Shown piece after piece: positions 21,700 through 33,466 of a DNA stretch of 64,000 nucleotides. The notes beneath the pieces were generated by a model, which was not told the origin of the DNA, made no database searches, and saw nothing but the letters and a program-made list of their open reading frames with translations. Within the stretch, counting starts at the first letter, position 1, and every line of letters begins with the position of its first letter. Both the position numbers and the translations under genes were made by a program. This DNA is from Mangifera indica. Taxonomy: Eukaryota > Streptophyta > Magnoliopsida > Sapindales > Anacardiaceae. The stretch covers positions 16,117,894 to 16,181,893 of the forward strand of contig NC_058145.1 of NCBI RefSeq assembly GCF_011075055.1, given 5' to 3'.

Positions 21700-24679
21700 C
21701 TAGAGGATCTGAGCATCATTATCCATGTTACTTGCTCGGAGTTCGACTGCCCTCAGATCACGGAGATGTTGCAAGATCTCTTGGAGAAGATCCATACCTC
21801 TGTCTCCTTTCTTTACAGAGCTCACACAATGCTTTAGAAACTCCCTATCTTCTTCGAGAGCTTGGAGTCGCTCGTACACATGATCCACCTCTTCCACAAT
21901 GGCTAGTCTTTTGTTGTCAAGATCAAGAGTGGAAACTGAAGAGTTTTGAATTTCAACAGATTCAAACTCTGCCTGTTGTTCATATATCAATTCTTCTGTC
22001 TCATTATCAGTTGCATCCAGAAGAGGAAGCAGGCTCTTTGCCATGGAAACCATAGTTTTGCTCTCAGGATAAAGCCTATCCTTATAAAAATCATTTGAGT
22101 CTCCATTTTCTGTTGGACTGCTAAATTCATGGTTCTCATCAAGTTGATTGACACCATAGTTTGAGGATTGGTTTATTGATTTCATATCCTCAATGAATTC
22201 ATCATCACCAACTGTAAGTAGTTTCTCTTCAAGTATCTTAAGCTGATCTAGAATGGACAACCTCTCTTCCTCAAATTCTGTCAATGATTCATCAAGAGCA
22301 GTCATATGCTGGACACAATCCAGCGCCATTTCTTCCAAATTTATAACTTCATCGGCTGGAGAATTGTTACTGCTTTCTTGACGGCTGCAGAAGCTACTCT
22401 CTTCATCCTTTGCTTCACGATTAAGATCGATCGAGAGCTCATCGGTATCCTCAGAATTGCTGCAAGAAGCAGAAGATTTCCTGCTTCTTATGCTTCCATC
22501 AATACTTCTCCTCATTATTCTCATCTTCTCTTTCAATTCATAATCCAGAACCTTCTTGTGATATACTTCCAATTCTTTCTCAAGTTCTTGCTTCTCCTTT
22601 TCTCTCTTGACCATGAGGTCATTCAGAAGTTGTAAGGCTTCCTGATCATATTCAGATTGCTCTTCCATCATTCTCTGATATTGTAAAGCTTCCATTTGCA
22701 TTGCTGCTTTCTCCTCTTGAAGCCTGGTTATCATAGCCATTGTCTGGTTAGCAGCAATGGCAGAGGCACTCCTTTCTTCCTCTAGTTCTGCATATAAGGC
22801 ACCCAGGGTTTTCCGTTCGGTTCTCAGAGCTGATCTCAACCGCTCAATTGTTCGGACCGGATCACTACTTTCCATCTCGCTTATTACACTTCCATCCAAA
22901 GATTCTTCTGTTCCTGATTCTATCTTCTCCAACAGTAGTAATTTCTTGTGCAAGTACTGGAAATTTTCAGCATAGGTTGGTGTCTCGGGAAATTTCTCTT
23001 CATCTGCTTCATTAGGCTCCGAACGAATGGACAAATTTAAGTTGATCCCTTCTTGATTCTTGCAAACCAAACTCATATTCTCCTGGTTGGTGTTTGTCTC
23101 TTCATGCTTTTGATCTAGTTGAAAATTCCAAACTTAAATTAGAATCTTATCACCAAATATCATATGCAAATAATATAAAATTAGATTTACTACTTGCCAA
23201 GATCATTCTGACAGATGTCTTCAGAGTGGTTAATAAATTCAGACTCAGGTTTGTTCATGGAAGATTGGTCTTCTTGTTGGCATGTCAATGCGGGTTCTTG
23301 AGCTTGAGGCTTGTTGGCTGCCTCATTTGCTTCTTCTGTTTGAGCTGTTTTAATCAACAAATAAGTAATTAGCAAGGAAGAAAATATCAGGGGTCATGTT
23401 GATCAAAGAATTTGAGGCATTATCATCATTTAGATGTACCTTTAAGGCTACCTGGTTCATTCACGGTTTCTGTTCCAATGTCATCGCCATTTGTGGATAA
23501 AATCTGATCTATTCTTCTGTTCCTGATTTTCTTTTCTCCAACATTTTGAACTGAAAAATCCTCAACTTCATCCACACCATTCTCCGATTTTTCTGATTCT
23601 TCATACCTTGCCTTCTCTCCGTTGTCATCCATTCCAATTAATTGTGCCTCTACCAAGACATTGTCTTGCGTTTCACTCAGTAATGAAGAACCAAAAGTTT
23701 CATTTTCATCAACTTTTGTTCTAAGCACCCCCTCGTCTATTTTGCAGGATACTTGATTTGCCGCAGTTGATGAATCAATCAACTCAATGGGAATTAATCG
23801 ATTGAAATGAAACTCAATATTTTTTTCAGAACCCAGGTTGATAATTTCAAGTAAATCATCTTCTCCTGAACAGAATTGAATGATGTTGTCTTCATCAAGA
23901 GAAGAATGAACGGAAGCCTTACCTGATTCCTCACCTTCATAAGCTTCCTTTTCTTCATATTGCAGGTTTGATTCAGACCTTGAGTAATTTTCCTCTGCAA
24001 CTTCTGTGAGACCGAAACTATCAATATCAGAAATAACATTACTTAACTCATTTTCCTCAAGACTTGCTGGGCTGTTAGGCTTCTTTTTCTCTTTGAACTC
24101 AACTCCATTGTTGTCATCATCCATTGCTTCTGTAATCAAACCTCTTGCCTGTGCATAATCCAAAGCACCCCAAGAAGACTTAAAAAGCAAGTAAGGAGGA
24201 TAAAGCTTACTGCTCAAGCTCTCACTGCAGCAAGAACATCTGTCAACCCGATCACCATTGTCAAGTTTCTGCGTACTCATCAAAGAAATGAACGTGATCC
24301 TCCTTGCCATCCCAATGGATTCATCGTTGTTTTGTGGCTGAGAAGCCAAGCATTCCGTGCACAAATTGTGAGTTTCAGCCAATCTTTGATGACCCGAACA
24401 ATAAGTCAGTCTGGAAATCTCACTAGCATGAGCCTCACATACAAGATCTCTGTAGGAGTTTGTATTATTTCCAGGCTCCAAGACATGATCAACTCTAGAA
24501 CACCATAAGCAGGGCCTTTTAAGGCCAAAGTAGTCGGCAAACTTTGTGATCAAATAAGTGAACAAAGAGTTGAGGAGAAGAAGAATGATCAAGATCCATT
24601 CAAGGACTGCATAGACTAGAATCATAGTGATTTTGTGGGTGTTCTTGTGCAACATGGTTGCAAATTTGTTTCCAGCCAT
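21700..24679 (-). CDS. MYOB-type myosin XI receptor (GTD-binding/DUF593 domain)
   Basis: Three exons on the minus strand: 24679-23440, 23344-23198 and 23114-21700, giving about 933 aa. The N-terminus has a strong membrane segment (about residues 17-45, MILVYAVLEWILIILLLL), followed by a Cys-rich patch (CLWCSR, about residues 55-60). The middle is acidic. A coiled-coil GTD-binding domain starts near residue 548 (VRTIERLRSALRTERKTLGA) and runs into a long charged helix. Plant proteins with this plan anchor in endomembranes or vesicles and bind the globular tail of myosin XI, serving as cargo receptors for cytoplasmic streaming. The first intron is GT-AG. The second has a GC donor (GCAAGT) and is the only junction that keeps the frame. 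The C-terminal end is less certain than the rest. Confidence 0.9.
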
Positions 24680-26860
24680 GAATAATGCTAATGCTTTCTT
24701 TGTAATTCACACAAACACACAAAATCAAAGGAGAATACTTTCTGAAATGCTGGAAAAAAAGGAACAGAAGAAAGAATGAAAGAAGAAAACTTCAAGGAGT
24801 AGGTGTTGAAAGGCTCCTCAATGGGCAAAAGATTATTATCAAGTTTTAAAATATGGTTTGTATGTTCAGTCATAGTATATTGTTAAGGTAACTATTTAAA
24901 TTATTTTCCTATTTGTCTTTATATCTTAATTTGGTTTTATTATGAGATTGTATCAGAGTGGAATTCAAGTGGGATTTTCTAATCTATTTTCAAGTAAATC
25001 GCTTAAATTGAAATTCATCTGTTCCATTAAAAAAGTATCCAAATTCATTAAGCCTTGGGGCCAGTTTAGGGATTCTGGTTTCATTATTTGAGCTGCATAA
25101 TGATGATTAATTATTATTAGAAATTCTTGCCTTGATGATTCTTCAATAAACTGTGACTTAGGTTGAGCCATTTGGTCCACAGAAACGTATTTTTAGGGGT
25201 CACCATGCGCAGGAGGAGTGGTCCACCAGAGTACCATCCATATGAATGGTTTTGGCAATGGCAGCGGCAGGCCATTGTGTGTATAATGTAGAAGAACTGG
25301 CCCACCTGCAATCTCATTTCTAGACACACGCTCTCAAAATTCAACTTCATGGATTATTTGCTTAAGTTTTGTTTCAGGCTGCTAAAAATCCCAGTAATTA
25401 AAACCCACTTCCCCCTTTTTTCATGGAATTTGTTTGGTACTTTCATAGAGTTTTCTTATAGGATGTTTATGATATATTCAATGGGGTTTCTGATAATAAG
25501 AAAGTCTTCATTGAGTGTGTTTCATACTATAAGCAATTTTACAGCAGATAAATAATAAGGCCACTTGAGCAGTAGCTATATATTAGGTATTTTAAGCTAG
25601 GAGACTTGGGATTCTATATTTAAAGGACAGTGAAAGGCGGGCAGGAATGATGAAACTAAGGTGTCAAAAGTGGTGGGCATTATGAAAAGGCTGAGAAGTT
25701 CAGTTGAAGAAGAGAGGGAAATGGTTCAGATTACGGGACTATGATGGTGACTATGAACCTTTACCTGAATAAAGCTTTGATTAATGTGCTGAGAACGCGG
25801 TCCATCTCTCTGCTTTTGCTTTTAGTGGCCCTCACCCTCACCTTTCTTTAGCTTTTGGAAAGTCCATCCCTGGAATTAAGATTCACTAAACAGTTTAAAT
25901 CTGAGTATTCAACAAAGGGCACTTATTAAAAGAAAATTAGATTAAATTAAAGGGAAAAAGTTTACCAAACCAAATGCCAAAAGTAGATGTATATTAAACA
26001 GTAAGGCATCATGTAAGTTTAGCAATTCAATTTTCCAAGGAATTCCAGGTCCAGCGATGGAACCCAGAATTTTTGGGTCCAGATGATCACCCGTTGTCGC
26101 CGTTAGATTTGAATGGAGCCTCCATCAAGTGGGTCCATTCCCATTTGATCAAATTTTGACATAACTTGAGCCAAAATGAGGATTTGTTAGCAGCCTCCAT
26201 GTGGGGTGTTTTCACACAGAAGGAAAAGTGCCGGTTCATGAACCAGCGTTTCCCTTATTGACTTCTTTTATTAAGTGTTCACGTGGAGTCCGGCAATTAG
26301 AACAGACATACTTTCAAAATTGTTAAACTTTGTATCACAATCAACTTCTTCATTGCATGGTTAATGCATTTGCTTCAAGTTAAAGCCCATGCCTGCACAA
26401 ATTTGCTTAGATTGCTGACTAGAATGGAATGTATTTGTGCTAGATTGTCAATGTATTTTTTGATTATGTGAACTTAAAAAAACTTCCATGATAGGATCTT
26501 AGGATGCTAAGACACACATCATGTTCAGATTTTATCTCTTATTTTCATTGATGTTGAATGAAATGAGCGATCGTTTTGAATCTTTCAAGCACAGGACACT
26601 CAACATAAATTGAGGAAAATACTGAATTAGAACATATGGGAGCCTTTCTTTAGATCATCAGATAATGGAAATTATCGATTGCTTCAGTTAAATGATATGA
26701 GAAGTGATCAGTATATTATTTCCTTTTCTTGTATTTTTAAAAAATTACATTTTCACATCTATGTTTCTTTGTAACCTCTTCAGGATAAGTATAGTCAATT
26801 CCATCAGCTTCAGAAAGTGCAGTAGCCATAGTCCAATAATTATAAATTTTTAATGTAGAT
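24680..26860. other. Upstream region of the MYOB-type gene and intergenic DNA
   Basis: Begins with the presumed promoter and leader of the minus-strand MYOB-type gene. The short ORFs around 24965-25555 show no family resemblance, and I do not call them. No transposon ends were recognised. Confidence 0.4.
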
Positions 26861-26960
26861 TGAAAGTGCAAAGAGGAGCGCAAGTAAAAGAACCATCAAA
26901 TTTTTAGAAAGACAATCCATTTAGATTTTTAGATATATGAATAGGATGATATATATGGAA
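26861..26960 (-). pseudogene. Defensin-like gene remnant: signal-peptide piece fused to its own promoter
   Basis: On the minus strand, 26896-26861 matches the signal-peptide part of exon 1 of the defensin-like genes at 28968 and 34637 (GGTTCTTTTACTTGC followed by CTCCTCTTTGCA). Where the start codon should be, the sequence jumps directly to the conserved upstream motif (CCATCAAATTTT, then GACAATCCATTTAG). The interval from TATA box to ATG is missing, apparently by deletion between short CCAT repeats. No cysteine exon is found downstream. This is a dead copy. Confidence 0.65.
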
Positions 26961-27062
26961 ACAATTTATTATAATTCTTTATTTTTTATGTCTTCACAAG
27001 GAATGGTTTGTTTTATTAAATCTTTATTTTTGTATAGATAAATTTCCTAAATACAAAATAAT

Positions 27063-27077
27063 TCTCTCTCTCTCTCT

Positions 27078-27141
<64 letters not shown>
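27063..27141. repeat. Compound (CT)n(TA)n microsatellite
   Basis: A CT run of about 17 bases (27063-27079) passes into about 60 bases of pure TA. It lies between two dead defensin-like copies. Its length is likely to vary between individuals. Confidence 0.95.
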
Positions 27142-27144
<3 letters not shown>

Positions 27145-27619
27145 AAATTTTCTTATAGAATAGTTTGACCATTGATATGTATACCAAAATTTTAATAATT
27201 AGATCAAATCGATCGATTAAACTGTTAATCGACTTCACAAATAGGTTTTGCCCTTTTGGAAAAACAATTATAAAACTTTTTTCATTTATTTGTGGTGTAG
27301 TAAGAGATTAAATGCCCTTTTGGAAACACAAATGAAAAAATATACTTTTTTTTTTTTTTTTGAAAAAAGAAGGGTTATTATTGAGTAGCCATAAATAATG
27401 CTACTATTTTCACAATATGTTCATTCAAACCTGTAAAATTGAAATTACATCTCTTCCCATTAATTTTTTCAATTAATTTATCTTTTCATTGATTTTATTG
27501 TGTTAATTTTTTTTTTGAAGGTTTTCCATTCAACATCAATTTAATACCACTTTCATAATAGATAAAAAAAGTGATTAATAGATAAATCTTTATTTATTAA
27601 ATTTAATGCGATAAACATG

Positions 27620-27834
27620 CTTAAAACCTTTAATATTGAAAATTACAATGAACTAATAAGGATAAAAATAATATTAATAACGATAAAATATTAATTAAAC
27701 ACTTTAAATATATACATATATATTTTGTTTAATAAAAAATACTTGATTCAATTTTAAAGTAATCAAAATGTAAATTTACCTACAACAAAGAGGGGCACTA
27801 ATAAAAGAATCATATAGATTGAGAAATTTTTCAT
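27620..27834 (-). pseudogene. Defensin-like gene copy that has lost its cysteine exon
   Basis: The first exon, 27834-27780, is perfectly formed: 55 nt, ATG, the signal peptide MKNFSIYMILLLVPLFVVG and a GT donor, just as in the intact neighbours. The expected second exon is absent. Downstream the usual intron text (ATAAAAATAATATTAATAAC at 27661-27680) joins directly to sequence that normally follows the stop codon (AATATTGAAAATTACAA at 27632-27648). About 170 bp containing all eight cysteines has been removed. An ordered 3' flank (GGTGTAGTAAGAGATTAAATG at 27292) confirms it is a copy of the same duplication unit. Confidence 0.75.
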
Positions 27835-28611
27835 TTTTTCTCTTTTTTTTTTTTAAAGAATTATGAATTAATTTAATTTTTTTGAGGTGAGGTGTGGCTA
27901 CTAGTCTTTATAATTTGTATAACATTAAATATATGGAAAGCAATCCATATAGATTTTTAAAGATATGAATATGATAATATATTTGGTATAAAATTTATTC
28001 TATGATTTCACAATTTGTTATATAATTCAATGTCTTCATAAAGAATGGTTTATTTTATTAAATATTAATTCAACAAACATCAACGTTTAACCTAAGCTTT
28101 TGTAAATTTTCATTACGTATAATCTACCCATCATATTAAAGATTCTTACACTCTCAATTTTGAAGTCAGTATTTCACAATTTGTTCGAATACACTGTTTC
28201 TAATGTCTTCACAAATTTGTTCTTATAGAGATAAATATTGCATATAGAGAATAAAACATATGTTATATATACTTATAATAAATATCAATTTAAATATTAA
28301 TGATGACATGTTACAATGAAATTATGTATTACTTTATCTTTAATTTAAAATTACTTAATTACATACTCATAAATCATCATTAGTACTCAAATTAATATTT
28401 ATTATAAGTACACATAATTTATTTTAATTAAAAAATATATTAGATATTATACTTTTTTTGACTGATTTTATTTCGTTTTTCATACAACATTATTTCAATA
28501 TAACTTTCATAACTGATAAAAGAATGACAAATAAATAAATAAATAAATCTTTTTATTTAATTTAAAGTGATAAGCATGCTTAAAACTTTAAATATTGAAA
28601 ATTATTAAGAC

Positions 28612-28968
28612 TTAACATTTGTAAGTACATTGACAAATTTTGCTAAACACACACTCTCCTTTAGCACGTAATCCGAATTTCACAATACAACCAGCTTTAC
28701 AAAGAGTAACATTGCAACCTTTTTCCTTCACAAATGATTTAAAACATTCAAGGCCATCCACCATTGTTACCTCATTACCTGTAATTATTATATTAATAAC
28801 AATAAAAATAATTAATTAAAAACATTAAATATATAATTATTTCATTTTATTTGAAAAAAAAAAAAAAAAACTTGTTTCAAATGCAAAGGTATTATTAAAA
28901 CTTCAAAATTTACCTGATGCAAAGAGGAGAGCTAGTAAAAGAACCATACACATAGAGATATTTTTCAT
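28612..28968 (-). CDS. Secreted defensin-like peptide A (8 cysteines)
   Basis: Two exons: 28968-28914 (signal peptide MKNISMCMVLLLALLFASG) and 28778-28612, with a 135-bp GT-AG intron in phase 1. The product is 73 aa. The mature part has eight cysteines spaced C-x9-C-x4-C-x3-C-x11-C-x5-C-x1-C-x3-C, including the CxxxC and GxC...CxC elements of the plant cysteine-stabilised alpha-beta (defensin-like) fold. Such peptides are secreted and act in defence or cell signalling; the target of this one cannot be read from sequence. A TATAAATA box lies about 50 bases upstream of the ATG. It is too short for routine ORF calling and depends on the splice model, which its two sister genes support. Confidence 0.85.
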
Positions 28969-29016
28969 TTTTTCCTCTTTTTAAAAAATTTTATATTAAT
29001 TTAATGTGGCTACAAG

Positions 29017-29024
29017 TATTTATA
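29017..29024 (-). promoter_or_regulatory. TATA box of defensin-like gene A
   Basis: TATAAATA on the minus strand, within a conserved upstream block shared by all members of the cluster (followed on the minus strand by CTTGTAGCCAC and preceded by GATGGTTATACAATTA). Confidence 0.65.
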
Positions 29025-30139
29025 ATTGTATAACCATCAATTTTATGGAAAGGCAATCTATTTAGAATGGCATATGTGGTAAAAATAGATTCTTTGTTTT
29101 TGTAAAGGCAATAAATTTAATATTTGAGTTAGCCAAGATTTAAATATTATCATAAATATTATTGTTTGTAAATTAATAATGTGTTCAAATTTGATGTTTA
29201 ATTGATAATAATGAAAAATACCCAAATATAATTTTATTTAAATATTTTTAATATGTTAAACTAAATTTATTAAGTAGAGATAAAATTGTAAAAAGAAATA
29301 TAATATTTTGATAATTTTTTTAAAATACTTAAAAAGAATGTGGTAATAAAATTATTTCATATATTATATATATGTCAACTTAGTAATAAAAAATAACTAC
29401 AATTTTTTATTATTTAACAAACTAAATATTGTAACACTTACTTGTATGTTCAAGGATAAAATAGCATTTTCCTACATGAATTTGATTTTGGTCAGCTTGG
29501 TTTGGAAATTGAAGTGAAATTAAATGAGAAACATTTAATTTTAGTCTATGTACCCCCATATATTAGAGTATATATGTCCACATATGACTTGCCCCACTAG
29601 CAAGTGGATAAAAACCACGTAGGCAAATTTCAAAAGAGATATATGATCGTACATATAGATGCACGTTCGTACATACTATTATGAAATTTATCTTTAAATA
29701 TAACACGTTCATACTTTTTTGGAATAGTATTAATAATAAAAAATAAATTATCGAAATAATTTATTATATCCTCAAACCAAAAATCCCGTTGATGTCTTCA
29801 TAAAGAATATTATATTTTGTTAAATATTAATTTTTATATAGATAAGTATTTCATATGCAAACTATAATACATTCGTATTAAACTATATTTTTTAAAATCT
29901 CCCTATAATGAATTATTTTTATTTGTAATTCATGAATTTAAATATATTACTTACTAAATTTGTTGGTTATTATGGATGGTAATATTGGTAATTTTCGAAA
30001 CCTTTTTTCAAAAGTGTTACACAATAAAACTCTTCCAAATTCATAACCCAAGAAGCCATTAAATGTTAAACTTCCATTAATATATTTTATTTTATTTATT
30101 TTTGTATGTCAAATCAATCATTCAATAGGATATTGGAGT
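29025..30139. other. AT-rich intergenic DNA upstream of defensin-like gene A
   Basis: Contains the conserved upstream block of gene A up to about 29090, then AT-rich sequence without recognisable genes. It ends at the target-site duplication of the hAT-like element. Confidence 0.4.
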
Positions 30140-31170
30140 TAGACACGTCAATTGGGCTGAGCCAAATAGAGGCTCGGCCTGAAGCACAAAAAAAAATTTG
30201 GGCATAATAAAACCTGACCCGACACTGTAGAGTGTCGGGCCAAACCCATGGGTCTATCGGGGTTGGGCTACAGTGTCAGGCCAAACCCATGGGTCTATCG
30301 TGGTCAGGCTTATAGCTTTAATATTAAGCTTATGGACTAGCCCAGCCCGGCCCAGCACTGTTTATAAAATAAATTTTTTTTTTTTTCTGGGCAGCATAAG
30401 CAAAAGACAGCAGAAAATTTGCTTCTGCTGCCTTGTGGTTCTGCTTCTGCCTTGGTCTACTTCTGCCACTTGGCAAAAGGGCAGATTGGTCTCTGCATAA
30501 TTTTTTTTAATTAATTTATTTTTTTAAATAAATCTATTCTATTTTCTTTTATTTTCACTTTTATTTATAAATATTTTAATCTCTCAATTTCAATTATTTC
30601 ATTATATTTTCAATTTCATTAATTCTCTTTCGAAAAATATCTAAATTCGTAAATAATAATTCTTTATATTTACAATTTCATTTTTATTTTAATTTTATCA
30701 TTACAAAATATTATAAAATATATAAATTCACAAATAATAATTATTTATCTTTGAATAATTCAGAGATTTAAATATAGAAAATGAATAGATAAATGTTATA
30801 TAATAGATATATTTTATTTATGTTTTTTAATTTATACCGTATGTAAATTAATTTATTTATACTATGTTATCAATTTATAATATTTTTCATCATATAACCA
30901 CGGTATTCCTCCGTCACAAGTGAGAGATTATAAATAAAATATTTGGTTTTAATAATTGAAAAAAATTTATGTTAAAAAATTTTAATTAAAATTTTTTAAA
31001 AAATTTGATTAAATGGGCCGGGCCGACCCGATTAAAGCCCAACCCGATAAAAACTCATTATTATATGAGTCGAGCTTTTATATTTTAATGGGTCAACCCA
31101 ATCCGAAGGCCCATTACTTTTGGGCCGAGCCGGAACCAGCCCGATCTGGCCCGGCCCATTGATATCTCTA
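30140..31170. mobile_element. hAT-like non-autonomous element (about 1.03 kb) with GC-rich ends
   Basis: The left end TAGACACGTCAATTGGGC and the inverted right end TAGAGATATCAATGGGCC match at most positions. Both continue into GGGCCGGGCC-type repeats, a layout typical of plant hAT MITEs. Flanks ATTGGAGT (30132-30139) and GTTGGAGT (31171-31178) form an 8-bp target duplication with one mismatch. There is no transposase ORF. The centre is AT-rich and near 30226-30310 carries a partial internal duplication around AAACCCATGGGTCTATCG. The ORF at 30273-30500 is an accident of this GC-rich end. Confidence 0.8.
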
Positions 31171-31661
31171 GTTGGAGTGATCATGCTTTTGATTTAGAAA
31201 TTTCTACACCGACAAAAGAAAAAGAATAGAGATCATGTTAAAGTTTGTTCTTGTGCTTGTCTTGTATCTTCTTAAAAATTTTGGAAAATTATGTGTTATA
31301 GATATAATATTATTTTTTATTTATTTGGGGTGTAGTAAGAGATTAAATGCCCTTTTGGCATTACAAATAAAAAAAAAAACATAATTTAAAAAAAAAAACT
31401 ATTATTAAGTTGCCTTTAATAATATTGTTCTTTTTGCAATGGGTTTATTCAGCCTGTAAAATTAGAATTAACTTTCTTCCCATTAATTGTTTTCAATTAA
31501 ATTATCTTTTGATTGATATTCTTGAGTTAAATTATTAAAGGTTTTCCATTCAATATCTATATAATATATATTTTTTAACTGATAAAAGAGATGATCAATA
31601 GATAAATCTTTTATTTAATTTGAAGTAATAATCACTTTTAAATATTAAAAATTATAAAAAA

Positions 31662-32013
31662 TTAACAAGGGAAAGTACATTGACATTCAGATTTAGTAAT
31701 GCACTCTCCTTTAGCAGAGAATCCGAATGCCACAACACACTTAGCTTTACAAGCAATGGAAATGCAACCTTTTGGCTTCATTTCTGATTTTGTGCAATCT
31801 TTGGCATCCACCATCATTACCTTGTTGCCTGTAATTATTATTATATTAATAATAACAAAATATTTATTAATTAATTAATGAAAATAATATATATATAATT
31901 ATTTTAATTTATTTAGCAAAAAAAATTCAAATAGAAAGGAATTAAAATTTAAATTTACCTGATGCAAGGAGGAGGGCAAGTAAAAGAACGATGCAGATAG
32001 AAAAAATTTTCAT
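31662..32013 (-). CDS. Secreted defensin-like peptide B (8 cysteines)
   Basis: Two exons: 32013-31959 encodes the signal peptide MKIFSICIVLLLALLLASG; 31828-31662 encodes the mature part. The intron is 130 bp, GT-AG, phase 1. The product is 73 aa, with the same cysteine spacing as peptides A and C. The mature sequence is Lys-rich (ACKAKC, SAKGEC, TKSECQC). Between cysteines it differs strongly from A and C, while signal peptide, intron position and flanks are conserved. This is the usual pattern in rapidly evolving defensin-like clusters. Predicted extracellular. The 3' flank carries the duplication-unit marker GGTGTAGTAAGAGATTAAATG at 31327. Confidence 0.87.
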
Positions 32014-32084
32014 TTTTTTTTTCTCCTTTTTGAAAAAATTATAAATTAATTTAATCTTAGTGAGATGGGGTTGCTGAGTACTAG

Positions 32085-32092
32085 TATTTATA
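32085..32092 (-). promoter_or_regulatory. TATA box of defensin-like gene B
   Basis: TATAAATACTAG on the minus strand, 72 bases upstream of the ATG, in the block conserved among the cluster (GATGGTTATATAATTATAAATACTAG). Confidence 0.65.
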
Positions 32093-33066
32093 ATTATATA
32101 ACCATCAAATTTATAGAAGGGAAATCCACTTAGATTGACATATGTGGTATGCAATCTATTCTCCTACAAATTTTGTTAATGTTTTTAATGTTTTCACAAG
32201 GAATAATTTATTTTATTAAATATTTATTTTTATATAGATAAATATTCCATATACAGAATATAACACATTCATAAAGACCCTGTTCAACTCAAATATTATC
32301 AATATTGAAAATATTCTGTTTATAATGGTTAAAATATTTTTTACTGCTGTTATTTATGCAAGAAAATATTTAAAAGGATTTGAACAGATCTCTCTTCCAG
32401 TAAAATTCTATGGGAATAATACAAGTGATATGTTATCATTCATAATAAAATTATATATATAAATAATGTATATAATTTTATATATAAATAATAATATGTT
32501 ATTATATAATTCAATATTATTTTATTTTTAATTTATAATAATTTAATAATAAGATTATATGTTATTTTATATATATATATTGATAATGTATATGGGCCTA
32601 TAGCGTTGCTCTTTCCAAATTGTGGCAGTCAGTCAATCAAAATAAAAGCATTTAGCAATGAGAGTTGGCCCGTTGTCTGTGTCTAAATTAATAAAAAACT
32701 ACGAGTCCTTATAAATTTATTAACTCTGTCTGCAACTTTTAAAATTAATTTTAATTACCTAAGGTTAGTCAAATCCGCAAAATGAAAGCATATTTTCTAG
32801 TACATAAATTTATAAATTAGCCTTTATTATCAGCATCAAATCAGCATGATTAAGATTTAAGCATTTATAAATATTAAAAAATGAAATATATAAATGTAAT
32901 GACATAGATAGCTAGCTAGCCCTTCTCAAAGCAACTACGTTGCATGAAAATGTAACCAGCTGGTGGTTCAATATCAACTGTTATTGCCAGCAGTGGAGAA
33001 AGCCACAGATTGACTTGGCTTAATTATTTAATCATCAAAATTTGAAAGTTAATGAGTGAGGTTGAA
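32093..33066. other. AT-rich intergenic DNA between defensin-like gene B and the GASA gene
   Basis: Contains the upstream region of gene B and the 3' side of the GASA gene. Rich in TATATA tracts. No ORF or clear transposon seen. Confidence 0.4.
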
Positions 33067-33466
33067 TTAAGGGCATTTGGGTCTTCCTTCCTTGGTCTTC
33101 CAGTTGTTGTAGCAAGGGCAAACTTCCTTGTTACCATAAACACCAGGAGGCACACACAGGCATTTTTTGCAGCACTTTTGGCAGAAGAACATGCATGGCT
33201 TCTTGTGCGACGTTGCTGAGCATCTATACTTACACTTGGGATTGCATTCTGATGATTAAATTCCAAACACACCTAAAATGTTTAATATATATACAATTTC
33301 ATTCCAAAAACATAATTTATCAAGGTTGAATTAGTTAACAGTAATTACCTGATGGTTTAAGTTTCTTATAATTACCATGACTACCATAAACCTCAGCCAC
33401 ATTGGAGAGTGTAAGCAAGAGAAGCACAGACACCAACATCAAGAGGGAGCTGTGAGAATACACCAT
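33067..33466 (-). CDS. GASA/snakin-type gibberellin-regulated peptide
   Basis: Two exons: 33466-33349 and 33248-33067, joined by a 100-bp GT-AG intron in phase 1, give 99 aa. Residues 1-28 are a signal peptide (MVYSHSSLLMLVSVLLLLT...). The C-terminal GASA domain holds all 12 cysteines in the family order, with landmarks CNPKCKYRCS, KKPCMFFCQKCC, CLCVPPGVYGNK, CPCYNNWKT and the terminal KCP. GASA peptides are secreted, are often regulated by gibberellin and other hormones, and act in growth or antimicrobial defence. The gene lies between defensin-like genes B and C in the same orientation but belongs to a different family. Confidence 0.95.

Noticed and set aside
27063..27141. CT/TA tract as a CRISPR or regulatory array
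   Set aside because: A simple microsatellite without spacers or conserved units.
30273..30500. 75-codon ORF
   Set aside because: It lies in the GC-rich terminal repeats of the hAT-like element; the sequence is low complexity and not protein-like.
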